A DNA stretch of 64,000 bases from Kwoniella bestiolae CBS 10118. Its lineage: Eukaryota; Basidiomycota; Tremellomycetes; Tremellales; Cryptococcaceae. The stretch covers positions 248,001 through 312,000 of the forward strand of contig NC_089241.1 of NCBI RefSeq assembly GCF_000512585.2. Reading direction: 5' to 3'. The notes beneath the pieces were generated by a model, which was given only the letters and a program-made list of their open reading frames with translations, did no database searches and was not told where the DNA came from. The position numbers were made by a program, and so were the translations under genes. This document shows positions 20,750 through 30,883 of this stretch, one piece after another; position 1 is the stretch's first letter, and every line of letters starts with the position of its first letter.

Positions 20750-21796
20750 ATGACCAACACGAGCGACACCACCTGCGTTATTCCTCCTGGTACACCCCAA
20801 TCACCCCTCGACCTCACCCGCTTCCCATCAGATGTCATCCATCTCCTGTTTCTCGCGTTCGATGATCTCCCTCAATCTACCTTATATAATCTTATACAAT
20901 GCTCTTCGGGGATGTACGACCGTTTCGCACCTATCTTATACCGTACCATCAATATCGACAAGAATAACGCTAAAAGTGTTTTTGCCGGGTTGGAGGGGAA
21001 TCATACGAAGTGCGGGATCTCGGGACGGATAGGCAAGAAATTTCTTCTTAATTATACCCAACGTTTGACAATCAACGACCTCCCATCCCTGGAACATCTC
21101 TCTAATGCACTAACCCCACACCGACCATCTCCCTCTGCCAATCCGTATTTCCCCTCTGCCATCACGCAGCTGTTCCGTTCTTTGACCACTCTCAAGCTAT
21201 CTTCCAAAGCTATCATGGGCCTAGCAGACCTATACAATTCCAGCTCATGGGGCTCTTCTCCATTCAATATACCCTCTCAACCTATCCTCCGGGCCCTAAG
21301 GTATAATATCAAACCCAAACACCTCACACTGGATTATCCCTGTGGTGTGATCGGAATACATCTTCATTCATGTATCGAAGAGGTCATCAGCTACATCGCA
21401 CAACTCTGGGATCTAGATACTCTCACTTGGACGAACCTGAATCGATCGATGGTCGGTCCCGTCCCAACCTCACGCAAGTTGATTTACGAGTACAGGGAAT
21501 GTACACACCCCGCGAAGGCCTCGGAGACGCTTAAAGGTTGTCCAGAGCATTACGATCATATATCCCTTACGTGCAGTACATTTATCGATCATTTACATTC
21601 CCTCCCTTACCCGAGCCTTGAAGAAGTAAAGCGAGGGGTGGAATCGGAGTTGGAGATTAGAGGGGTGGGATGTATGTTCTCGCTTGAGTGGGAGAGGGTG
21701 GTAGATGAGATTTGGAGTAGGATGGGAATGCGCGAGGAGGGGGACTGGGAAAGGATGGGGAGGTGGTATAGAGCGAGGATTGGGTTGTTCGCTTGA
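20750..21796 (+). CDS. F-box-like family protein, copy 10, without CxCCG tail
   Basis: Single exon, 348 residues, intact. The F-box-like segment at about 22-71 starts LDLTRFPSDVIHLLFLAF and ends LYRTINIDKNNAKSVFAGL. Core blocks follow: KFLLNYTQRLTINDLPSLEHL, ILRALRYNIKPKHLTLDY and LWDLDTLTWTNL. The cysteines near 250-280 (YRECTHPAKASETLKGCP) are spaced unlike the other copies. The terminal CxCCG is absent and the protein ends RARIGLFA. It could be a naturally shortened copy or have lost its last block. ATG 20750 (ACAACATGACC) matches family starts. Confidence 0.65.
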   Translation: MTNTSDTTCVIPPGTPQSPLDLTRFPSDVIHLLFLAFDDLPQSTLYNLIQCSSGMYDRFAPILYRTINIDKNNAKSVFAGLEGNHTKCGISGRIGKKFLLNYTQRLTINDLPSLEHLSNALTPHRPSPSANPYFPSAITQLFRSLTTLKLSSKAIMGLADLYNSSSWGSSPFNIPSQPILRALRYNIKPKHLTLDYPCGVIGIHLHSCIEEVISYIAQLWDLDTLTWTNLNRSMVGPVPTSRKLIYEYRECTHPAKASETLKGCPEHYDHISLTCSTFIDHLHSLPYPSLEEVKRGVESELEIRGVGCMFSLEWERVVDEIWSRMGMREEGDWERMGRWYRARIGLFA

Positions 21797-22373
21797 GATG
21801 ATCTGGGATGGGACAATCATTCTCGTGCGTATGTACATGTATGTCATGCTTTTGAGTGTCGGCTCATTTGAAGATGCTGTGCGGGATGAACTGAGACAGA
21901 TTGACAATTATACTAGACTGATCTGACCTATAGAATACAGGAAGATCACCGAATCTTCTGCTGATATAGATCTGAGTACGATTCGGGAAGGTTCGAAAAA
22001 GAGTCTCGCGCATGTGTATAGATGTGTATGTGTATGGTGTATATGATATGTGCTTGTGATGTGTGTGAGTGTTAGTGACACGCCTTCTGGTCGTGTTCTT
22101 TGGAATCATATTACACTTATAGTCGAATCATGTTACACTTCTAATGCGTACAGTCTGTCGTCCATTCTGCTTAACTACTCATGTCATCCAGCCCTTGACC
22201 TGTAATCGCTCACATTTGTTGTAAACGATGTTGCATACGAAATAGAAAAGAAGAAAAGAGAGGAAGGAACATGAAAACTTTTCTAGTCTAAGCGCGCTTC
22301 CACAACAACATTCTATTTTACATCCGTACTTCAACGATATCTGCTCATCTGGGAATACAGAGGTCAAATCAAG
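21797..22373. other. Intergenic with TG-rich tract
   Basis: No gene. A TG-rich stretch at about 22012-22075 (GTGTATAGATGTGTATGTG type) is simple sequence, not a telomere array. Confidence 0.5.
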
Positions 22374-23650
22374 ATGACCGATACTGTGCATAACTCTTTA
22401 TTCGACTGGAATCAACTTCCTGACGATCTGTTGCACTACATCCTCAAGTATATCGCCACCATACTTGACAAACCCACTCTCACTCGCTTGATTAAGACTA
22501 ACAGGGATATATACGATACCTGCTGTCCCGCCTTGTATGAAACGATCGAGCTGGATAAAGATAGTGTCAGGTTGGTGTTTTATGGTCTAGATTATACTGT
22601 TGAGGATAAGACGGAATGGGGTAAGGTGCAAGGAAACGAGCTGAAGGTAAGCCCATTGTGAGCAAGCCTGGCGCATCAGGATATGTGCTGAGTGATATCA
22701 CAATTTAGAACTGTGTGCTGTCTCTTGCTTCTCATCAACGAAAGCTCAAGAATCTCAATCATATCAAAAACCTCATCGTCACCGATTTTGAAAGTGCCGA
22801 GTATCTCGTCCGATCGCTCCATCCGGACTTTCCAGCTTATATCGACCAGCTCAAGGCTGAGCCTGCCACAACAGCCTCGTCCGAGAACGAGGAACAGACA
22901 CCTCAGTCACAATCAGACTCACCACCTATCCCCATCCCTTCGTCTTCCCCTCTTATCCTTCAGAACCTGACTCACATCTCCCTCGGACTTGATTTTGTGA
23001 CAAGCGACGAGTTCTACCCTCATTGCGGCCATGAGAGTTCCTACACCCCCCATCCAATCATCACCCTCCTATCTCACAAGCTCAGCCCATCAAAGGTATG
23101 CTACGATTTCAAAGCTGCCAAAAAGTTCCACGAGAATGACCCCGGATTAAGCGAATGTCTATGGCTTCTTCTGGATGGTTGGGGTAGGGTGGAACAGGTG
23201 GATATACATAATGTGAATGCACATCCTCGACCATGTGATCATATCGCACCCAAGTATAGGGTATGGGTAACAGATATGGGAGGGTGCGAGGATCGGTGCG
23301 ATGATATGATGGAGATGGTGGGGTGGTATATTGATGGGAGAAATTGGTGTTGTGCGCATGAACGAAATGGGGAGGAGTCGGTTGTTGAGATTATCTGTTC
23401 GGGGGATGGTTTGTACAAGAGTGGACCCGAGGAGATGATAGAGGAGATTGTAGAGAGGTCGATGAGGAAGATGAGGGAGGATTGGGAAGGGTTGGATAGT
23501 GGGGTGAATAGTCGGGATGAGTGTTTGGAGGCTGCTGAGAGGAGGTGGCGGGAAAGGAGGGAGAGCGGGTGGTTTGAGAGGTATTTGAGGTGTTGGGGGG
23601 TTGAAGAGGCTGAGGAGGCTGATGTTTGTGGTTGTTGTGGGAGGAAGTGA
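22374..23650 (+). CDS. F-box-like CxCCG-family protein, copy 11 (intact, one intron)
   Basis: Exon 1 22374-22646 encodes the F-box (LFDWNQLPDDLLHYILKYI ... LYETIELDKDSVRLVFYGLD). The intron is 22647-22708 (62 nt, GTAAGC...TTTAG), phase 0. Exon 2 22709-23650 carries SHQRKLKNLNHIKNLIVTD, a Ser/Pro/Gln-rich linker, HISLGLDFVTSDEFYPHCGH, KVCYDF, GRNWCCAHERNGEESVVE, WFERYLR and the tail CGCCGRK. Total length is 404 residues. It defines, with copies 12 and 13, a subgroup sharing this intron, EFYPHC and YWCCAH. The latter replaces the CxC cluster of other copies. ATG 22374 is the first in frame. Confidence 0.75.
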
Positions 23651-23997
23651 AGTGGGTAGTTGAAATTGATTTATCAATTGAGGTGTGATGTAAGATGGTG
23701 TTGTAGGTGGATGGTATGGTGCTGCACCATATTCCTATCTATGTTGAATGTAATTAGATGCAATGGACCATGTACAGTGAATGAGCTCACGTCAGCTCAT
23801 GTAGGTAGTGGTTGGCGGTCAAAGCGTTGGAGTGAATGGTTGACTCGACTTTGATCACTTCGTATATGAATGACTGTATTTTTTTCATTCTCTCGTCCTT
23901 CTTCATCTTGACTCTTGCTCTCCAGTACTATCCACGAGAAATATCATCTCTCGCCCATACTCTCGTATCATCAGTATATCCCTACACAACCTCTACA
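23651..23997. other. Promoter region of copy 12
   Basis: No gene. TCACGTCAGCTCAT at 23787-23800 recurs exactly before copy 13. Confidence 0.45.
23787..23800 (+). promoter_or_regulatory. TCACGTCAGCTCAT element before copy 12
   Basis: A 14-nt string identical to 25571-25584 before copy 13, 198 nt before the ATG at 23998. It contains CACGTCA, a bZIP-like core. The regulatory role is inferred. Confidence 0.35.
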
Positions 23998-25396
23998 ATG
24001 GCCAAAGGCAGAACCACAGCCAACGAACACAAGACGACGATGAGCAACGACACAAAGATCGACCTCTCAGCCCTCTCTATCAACACACTGGCATCCTTCC
24101 CCCTCGGTCGTCTCCCATCCGACCTCTCTCTCCACCTCCTCGACTCGATCGGTAGAATGGTCGACAATAACACCCTCACTTCACTTGTCCGTGTCAATCA
24201 TGCGATGTATGACCCATTTCTCGCCCTTCCTCTACTCCAAGTTGGAAATCAGCAAGAATAATGTGGAAAAGGTATTTTACGGGCTAGATTATACCGTCGA
24301 GGACGAGGAGGAATGGTCCAAGCTGGACGAGAACCTTGATCGAGTGAGTGCGATCTGAACCACTTCAATCAACTCAAGCTGACTGACCCCTTGTCAGTCC
24401 TACCAACAAGCCTTATCTTCTCACTATCGAAAACTGCACCTCCTCAACAAGGTCAAAACTCTCCTCATCACCGACTTCCGTTCCGCGGAAACTATCGCTC
24501 GATCCCTCCATCCCAGCTATCCAGAATACATCGAAGATGATCTCGAACGATACGAAGAAGCCATATCATTTGGGTCACACAATTTATCAGACAAACCTCT
24601 CCCATTACCCCAATGTGTCTCCCTCATCTTGAAGAACGTCGAAAACATCTCACTGGGGTATGGCTTCCTCTCCTCAGAGGAATTCTACCCGCATTGCGCA
24701 CATGATGGAGATCCGCTCGCTCATCCTGTGATCACTGTGCTGTCTAGAGGACTCAATTGCACGAAGGATGTATGCTATGATTATCGAGCGGCATCAAAAT
24801 ACCACGAAGGCGATGAAGGATTTAGGACATCTTTGAGCCAATTGGTAGGGGAATGGAAGTTCACCACTTCGAATTGGCACCATATGAGTACCATGAATCA
24901 ATTTCCATGTACCCATTCTAGACCTAATGTTCGCCTTTTCCTTGAATCTGAACCTGGACCTACACTCAAAAGCAAGACCAAGAACAAGAACAAGAACAAA
25001 ATCAGGGCTCAATCACGAATCGAAACCGCCAACTCGGACGATATCGCAAGAGTTCAACGAATGTTCTCAGTCTTCCTGGCGGGTCTTATCGACTCGAATT
25101 ACTGGTGTTGTGCCCATTCTCGAAAAGATGAGAAGACGACAATCGAACTTATCTGTCCGTCCACCGTGGACGGTAGACTGGAATTGCCCAATAAGGATGA
25201 GGCCAGTAAATTGGCTTTGGAAGTCTATGAGGGGACTTTTTGGGCACAGACTAGCGGTGAGGATTCATTTGGGGAGTGTATGGAAGCTGCTAAAGAGAGG
25301 TGGAAGGAGAGGAAGGAATGCGGGTGGTATGAGAGGTATTTGAGGGTTGTTAGCTGGGAGGATGCGGAGGTTTGTCTCTGTTGCGAGGGAAAGTAG
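23998..25396 (+). pseudogene. F-box-like CxCCG-family copy 12, +1 frameshift in the F-box
   Basis: From ATG 23998 the frame reads a Lys/Thr leader and LGRLPSDLSLHLLDSIGRMV ... VNHAMYD, then departs. One extra C in the CCC at 24213-24215 accounts for it: without it the text is HFSPFLYSKLEISKNNVEKV, aligning to copy 13. The shifted frame of exon 1 ends at 24343. An intron, 24344-24397 (54 nt, GTGAGT...TGTCAG), is at the same place as in copies 11 and 13. Exon 2 24398-25396 is fully open, with SSHYRKLHLLNKVKTLLITD, EFYPHCAHDGDP, a KSKTKNKNKNKIR stretch, NYWCCAHSRKDEKT and tail CLCCEGK. A single lesion in an otherwise intact gene; sequence error is the main alternative. Confidence 0.65.
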
Positions 25397-25850
25397 CCTA
25401 GTCGCGAAGGTGAGAATGAGGATGAAGTTGGCAATAACGAGTGTTGATGTTTATAGATTATAATCATGTTATACGTTCTATGTATATTTCTCCATGTCAT
25501 GTACAACCAACTTACACAAAGTCACTGATTGACGTGTACTGCGTACTGTATATTACTTCACTACAGCACATCACGTCAGCTCATCCATCATCAGCTAGCA
25601 ACCATCAAAATGGTCTGTGCGTCTTGTAACACGAGTTGAGTCAACCATCATAGTCAGTACAGTCAGCTCATACTACTTGTACCCAATCAACCAATGATTC
25701 ATCTTTTCATTTTACACCCATCTTCTCATACCTGCATACTTGTTGGAATTACAGCTCTTTCTCTCTCTCTCTCTCTTTCGATCCCTATCAACACATTCCT
25801 CCACACTCAAATCGATCGGTCGCCTCACCACTACCACACTCGCACTCATC
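25397..25850. other. Promoter region of copy 13
   Basis: No gene. It holds TCACGTCAGCTCAT (25571-25584) and a (CT)n run at about 25758-25778. Confidence 0.5.
25571..25584 (+). promoter_or_regulatory. TCACGTCAGCTCAT element before copy 13
   Basis: Identical to 23787-23800, 267 nt before the ATG at 25851. It may be a duplicated promoter piece. Confidence 0.35.
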
Positions 25851-27280
25851 ATGTCCAAGAGCAAATCCAATCGAAACAAGAACAAGACCAAAACCAAGAG
25901 GAAGAACAAGAATACGATCACAAAATCGGACTATCAAAGATCATCCACCTGTCCACCTGTGGATCCTGTGATCCCTCTCGATCAGCTCCCCTCAGACCTC
26001 TCGCTCTATCTTCTCGATACTATCGCTGCGGTGGTTGATAAACCTACTTTGGCTTGTCTGATTCGAGTCGATCATAGGATGTACGACCACTTCGCTCCCT
26101 TCCTTTACGGTAGACTGGAGATCAGCATGGATAATATGGAAGAGATACTCTACGGTCTCGACATGTCCTTCGAGCATAAAGGTATATGGTTCGATATGGA
26201 GACCATTAGTAAAGTGAGTGACGATCGCTTGCAGCCCCTCTCACCTGACTTGTCCGGTTCCTGATCGAAACCAACCTGCACCTATAGATATTTGGACAAA
26301 CTTCGTCCTCTCACAATCGAAAGCGAGAACTTCTCAATATGGTGAACGCTCTGGTTATTACCGATTATTTCGCAGCCAATGCCATTGCCGAATCTCTTCA
26401 TCCTAAGTATCGACCCTACATCGACAAAGACGACGATCTCTTCTGGGAGGCTAGGGCGATCCGAAAACTATCACAATCGATTCCCAGGGCTGATGGCGAC
26501 CGATGGAGAGCTGAGGACATCATAGTCGAACGTCTGCCTGTACCTCAATACGATTCCATCACTTTCAAAAACCTCGAGAATATCTCCTTGGGATATGAGG
26601 TCCTAGCATGTAATGCGTTCTACACCAATTGCGCTCATGATGGTGATCCCATCATTCACCCTGTCACTAAAATTCTCGCGAAAGACCTCGACTGTAAGAC
26701 GATCTGTCTCGATCATCAAGCCACTACCAAATTCCATCAAACAGGAGACGAGAATTTCGAATACGCCCTGGACTCCTTGGTAGGTAATTGGAAGTTCACC
26801 ACTGCGAATTGGCACAACATGAACCAAACTGCTCCACCATGCGATCACTCCCTCTCGAAGATCCGCCTCTTCTTCAACCCCGAGACTGTCCTCCGCAGCA
26901 AGTTGAGGATGGGCATCAAATCGATCAATCGAAAGTCAAGCGATAAAGAGTTTCTCACGAATTTCCTGGCGATCTATATCGATTCGCACTATTGGTGTTG
27001 TGCTCATCCTAGAAAGGATGAAAAGACGATTATCGAGGTGATTTATCCTGGGTTTAGGAAATGGTTGACCCCCAGGGGTGAGGATGTCGCTAAGCTCTCA
27101 ATGGAGGTGTATGAGTATGCATGGGAAGAGCAAAATTGCGGCAAAGACGGGTATGAGGATTGTATGAGTGCTGCGAGGGTGAGATGGAAGGAGAGGTCGG
27201 AGAATGGATGGTTTGAAAGGTATTTGAGGATTGTGGATTGGGATGATGCGCAGGCTTGTGATTGTTGTGGGAAGAAGTAG
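25851..27280 (+). CDS. F-box-like CxCCG-family protein, copy 13 (intact, one intron)
   Basis: Exon 1 25851-26213 (121 codons) begins with a strongly basic Lys/Asn/Thr repeat (about residues 2-22), a possible nuclear localisation signal. It continues with the F-box LDQLPSDLSLYLLDTIAAVV ... LYGRLEISMDNMEEILYGLD. Intron 26214-26287 (74 nt) is phase 0. Exon 2 26288-27280 carries SSHNRKRELLNMVNALVITD, NISLGYEVLACNAFYTNCAH, LDCKTICLDH, GNWKFTTANWH, HYWCCAHPRKDEKTIIEVIY, WFERYLRIVDWDDAQA and tail CDCCGKK. The product is 451 residues. It is the closest relative of copy 12 and shows what that copy was before its frameshift. Confidence 0.75.
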
Positions 27281-27810
27281 CTGGCGGGAGGTGAGTGGTA
27301 CTTGCTCGACTCTGATCTTTTTCACACTGCTCATGATATCTTGCTGATATAGACCCCCATCCATTTCTAGTATGTCTCTTTGCCGTTTCGCCCAACTGAA
27401 GCAGAAAGATTGGCACGTTCGTTTGTGGATGCGATAGGACCTTGGTCTTTATTCATCTTATATCAGTTCTTCGTATGTGTTCTTCAAGTAATTCTATGCC
27501 ATGTATCATGTTTACAGAACAAGGTGATGAACTATCTATCGCTGTAGTTCGGTTGTACTCTGTTGAGCACGTTCGTGGGCTCCGGCGTCGCCAAGACAAC
27601 GCCAACGCCGGGGTGCACTGACCTCCACTTGAGCTGACCGACTCGGATCATATCACAGAGTTGTGTTGTTTGGTTCCACAGGTGTGAGTATATAGAGAAC
27701 GATTCATGATTGCTTGTATTCGGTGTGGATCATGCTCTCACCGACCAAATTGTGAAGTATACAGGCTATCCATCTATCTTTCGACAAAAAGACATTCTAA
27801 CGCCTCGACA
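27281..27810. other. Intergenic with a GC-rich inverted repeat
   Basis: No gene. An inverted repeat CCGGCGT (27582-27588) / ACGCCGG (27605-27611), with a 16-nt loop, lies about 200 nt before copy 14. Confidence 0.5.
27582..27611. repeat. GC-rich inverted repeat
   Basis: Seven-base perfect arms CCGGCGT and ACGCCGG in an otherwise AT-leaning promoter. It could be a cruciform or a dyad site; no function is assigned. Confidence 0.4.
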
Positions 27811-29424
27811 ATGTCAACATCACCTCCACCCAAAACCGATACCGATACTCTTGAAGCTTCAACCGACGATCCTACCTCAACCTCATACCAACCATCGTTC
27901 GTCTTCGACCTCCCACCCGACATATTCCACTACCTCCTCCTCATCCTCCAAGAATCATGCGATCGCTCCACTCTCCTCCACCTTTCTTCTGTTAACAAAC
28001 TGTTCTACCAACTATTCTCTCCGCTGATATATGAGAACCTGGAAATCAACGAATGGAATGTGCGGACAGTATTCGCAGGCATGATGTTAGGATGTATAAT
28101 GGACCTAGACGACGAATACGTTGTACGACCCGCCATCAGACTTTTGAGGGAACCCAAACCTACCGTAAGCGATGAGGAGATTATAGAGAGTTTGGGGTGT
28201 TTGGCAATGTGTTTTGGACCACGCAAGCCCCCTAAGTCCAGTTCCATGTCTGTTGCAGATGAGAAGAAAAAGAGGATGAGTTTCTCAAAACTGACGAGGG
28301 AAGTAGATCGGATCCAGAACGAACGGAGGGAGAGGGATTATGAGAAGTGCGATGGTACCTCTTTCGGAAGGGATCTAATTTCGATATGGAATAGGAAGGT
28401 CAAACTTCTCAATTCGGTGAGACACCTTAGAATCAAGGATATAGCAGCTGCTAGGGAGATAGCGGCGTACTTAGGTCCAACTCAGAAGGAACTACAACAG
28501 ATACCTAACCCTCATCCATCAACTCCAAATGGAAATTATGAGACACCCCTGATATTTCAGAATATCAAGACTCTCTCATTAGGATTCGATCTCCTCTCGT
28601 CGGATCGGCAGATAGATCTGAGAGAGCCGGTCCAGGTTGGGGAGAGCGCTGGACTGGCGGTTCCTCCCAGTTCGCAGAGGACTTTGAACCGCCTCATCGC
28701 GAAGTTACGACCCAGGGAAGTGTGTGCGGAATGGGATATTAGGATGATAGTGGATAAGGATAGGATGGTGTTCATGAGGGACCTGGGATATATGTGTAAG
28801 GTCTGGGAGGTGGATAGTCTAACTTGGCATGTCTACCAGTCGGCTGTGAAGGTGGACAAGAGCGCGAATGGGGGGAGCGCAGTGGAAGTTGCTGAGAGGG
28901 AATATACGCTGAATAGGAGGATATATCAATCGGAAGTGATCGATTTCGTCAAGGATGTACACATACCCACTCTCAAGATCATATATACGGATGTTTGTAG
29001 CTGTCAGATCGGGTGTTCAAGATCACATACTACCGCCGGGCTAGATCGGAGTAGTAGGAATAACGATCCATGCTGGGACGAACTGGGTTATGCAGCACTC
29101 AAGATCGATCAAGTAGGGTATGGCTCGACGAAAGAAGATACTAGGAAGATCGAGATTGTGGGTCTACCATGTTTGACTTGCGTCGGTCCCGAAGATGTTT
29201 CGCAGGCTATGGTACAGCTTATGGAGAAAAGGGGTTTCGATGGGACTGAGGTCAGTCTGGCGAGACGTAGATGGTCTGATAGGACTCAGTGGTCCAGGGA
29301 TCACCTGAAAATCATATCGGATGTGTCAGAGGGGCGATGTAAGTGCTGCGAGGGGATACAGGAGGATAAGTTTGGGCAGGCGTTCTCGCTGTTTGGAAGG
29401 GGGATGAGGGCTCTCGTACAGTAG
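27811..29424 (+). CDS. F-box-like CxCC-family protein, copy 14 (long, intact)
   Basis: Single exon. ATG 27811 (GACAATGTC) matches family starts and gives 537 residues. An in-frame ATG at 27706 would add 35. The F-box-like segment starts VFDLPPDIFHYLLLIL and ends IYENLEINEWNVRTVFAGM. A copy-specific Lys/Arg-rich helix (ADEKKKRMSF...DRIQNERRERDYEK) precedes IWNRKVKLLNSVRHLRIKDIAAAREIAAYL. Then LSLGFDLLSSD, LRPREVCAEWD, WEVDSLTWHVY, TDVCSCQIGC, IEIVGLPCL and DHLKIISDVSEG. The cysteine motif is CKCCEG, and unlike other copies it is followed by about 25 more residues ending RGMRALVQ. Together with copies 2 and 19 it forms a longer group. Confidence 0.7.
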   Translation: MSTSPPPKTDTDTLEASTDDPTSTSYQPSFVFDLPPDIFHYLLLILQESCDRSTLLHLSSVNKLFYQLFSPLIYENLEINEWNVRTVFAGMMLGCIMDLDDEYVVRPAIRLLREPKPTVSDEEIIESLGCLAMCFGPRKPPKSSSMSVADEKKKRMSFSKLTREVDRIQNERRERDYEKCDGTSFGRDLISIWNRKVKLLNSVRHLRIKDIAAAREIAAYLGPTQKELQQIPNPHPSTPNGNYETPLIFQNIKTLSLGFDLLSSDRQIDLREPVQVGESAGLAVPPSSQRTLNRLIAKLRPREVCAEWDIRMIVDKDRMVFMRDLGYMCKVWEVDSLTWHVYQSAVKVDKSANGGSAVEVAEREYTLNRRIYQSEVIDFVKDVHIPTLKIIYTDVCSCQIGCSRSHTTAGLDRSSRNNDPCWDELGYAALKIDQVGYGSTKEDTRKIEIVGLPCLTCVGPEDVSQAMVQLMEKRGFDGTEVSLARRRWSDRTQWSRDHLKIISDVSEGRCKCCEGIQEDKFGQAFSLFGRGMRALVQ

Positions 29425-29746
29425 TCTGATGAACTGGATATGTATCTTTCTTTTGGATGAACTTGACAGGGGACTTTGAGCTCAATCATATGCAGGTCGG
29501 GACTACATCAATGCGTGTGCATGATCATCGGTGCGCATTCAGCTTTGTCCCACAACCAACAATCATGACCAAGATTGATCCAGAGTGTCCGGAGCAGCCA
29601 TCCCGAAGATCCGATCTACCACCCGATGAAATGATCGACCTCCACTTTGCGCCTCCGACCCACCCATCGAGATGCCGTAGAACGATCTTATCTCTATTCT
29701 TCCTCAATCATGAAGCACAGCGACTCAAATTAGAACGACAAGATAC

Positions 29747-30574
29747 ATGTCCTTCCTCAGACCAGCATACTCACCTAGACACTTCACCTCAAAACCCATC
29801 CTACCAACTCTCATCGGCTTATCGTCCTTCACGTACAATCGCACCATGTCATCCTCACGCCGTCAAATCCCCTACGCCCCCCGCTCATCCCCTTCCACCA
29901 CCCCCTTCCCATACGGTCCCAGAGACCTCGAAGTGATGGACGATTCTCCGGACGATATCTTCTACTCTGAACCGAGATTCGTGACTCACATAGACGATGG
30001 CGCGATCGCAGCTCTTCGGACCTATTTCTCGGAGGTTTTACCTACAACCAAGGGATCAAGAATACTAGATATGTGTACGAGTTGGATTTCCCATTATCCG
30101 CCCAATATTGAGGAGGCAGTCAAAGATGGGATAGTGGAGGTAGTAGGAATAGGGATGAACGATTCAGAGATGAAGTACAATCCGGTGTTAAAGGGGAAAT
30201 ATGTAGTCAAGGATTTGAATAGGAATCCCGTTGTATCAGGATGGCCTGGCGATGAGGATATCACAGGGGAGGTATTGTACAGTACGACATGTACGGTCTC
30301 GATAGATTATCTTACGAAACCGCTGGAAGTGCTTACTAGTCTATTGGAACGGACGAAGAAGGGTGGGAGCGTACATTTGATCATTAGTAATAGGTGTTTT
30401 CCCTCGAAGGTGGTAGCGAGGTGGATGGGGTTGTACGAGGAAGATAGGCTGAAGATGGTGGGAGATTATCTGGCTTGGAGCGGGTGGAAGCATGTGGAGA
30501 TTCTTACGTTGAAGGAGGGAGGGAGGTTTATAAGAGGGGATCCGCTTTGGGTTGTTAGGGGGCGGAAGGAGTAA
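29747..30574 (+). CDS. Putative SAM-dependent methyltransferase
   Basis: Single exon, 275 residues, not related to its neighbours. The first about 34 residues are rich in Arg/Ser/Thr without acids (MSFLRPAYSPRHFTS...), so a mitochondrial targeting sequence is likely; an internal ATG (MSSSRRQIPY) could give a cytosolic form. The body resembles a class I Rossmann methyltransferase: GSRILDMCTSWISHYP (motif I region, lacking the classic GxGxG), VEVVGIGMNDSEMKYNP, VVKDLN, then STTCTVSIDYLTKPLEVLTS and a KKGGSVHLIISNRCFPSKVV motif-V-like strand. The substrate is unknown. It is the only housekeeping-looking gene inside the array. Confidence 0.6.
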   Translation: MSFLRPAYSPRHFTSKPILPTLIGLSSFTYNRTMSSSRRQIPYAPRSSPSTTPFPYGPRDLEVMDDSPDDIFYSEPRFVTHIDDGAIAALRTYFSEVLPTTKGSRILDMCTSWISHYPPNIEEAVKDGIVEVVGIGMNDSEMKYNPVLKGKYVVKDLNRNPVVSGWPGDEDITGEVLYSTTCTVSIDYLTKPLEVLTSLLERTKKGGSVHLIISNRCFPSKVVARWMGLYEEDRLKMVGDYLAWSGWKHVEILTLKEGGRFIRGDPLWVVRGRKE

Positions 30575-30883
30575 TGCAATAGCAGTATGTGATAGGTCAA
30601 TACGCGACGATGGATTGGATCATTCGAGCTACTGTACAGAATATGGATATCTGAATTGCCGCGGGTTCTTCGCTCGAGCCTCGATAATGCCACAGGAGAT
30701 GGGATATGGTTCCCGTTGTCACGCTACCAATACGGATACAGATAATCTAACGTCAGGAGTGATATGTCTCTTCAAGGAAGATAACTCGCTTGCCCTCCCT
30801 CCCCAAATCTAATCTTATCAGCTCATTCTGAACATTCAAACGTCTCCCCAAAGGGATGATCTTCTCTGATTGTAAGGAATAAT
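30575..30883. other. Intergenic between convergent genes
   Basis: No gene seen between the methyltransferase (+) and copy 15 (-). Confidence 0.45.

Noticed and set aside
22012..22075. TG-rich tract as an internal telomere repeat
   Set aside because: The units are irregular (GTGTATAGATGTGTATGTG type) and do not repeat a fixed telomere word.
11685..25396. Programmed ribosomal frameshifting as the explanation for broken copies
   Set aside because: Lesions fall at different places and in different directions, without a shared slippery heptamer or downstream stem. Decay or sequence error is simpler.
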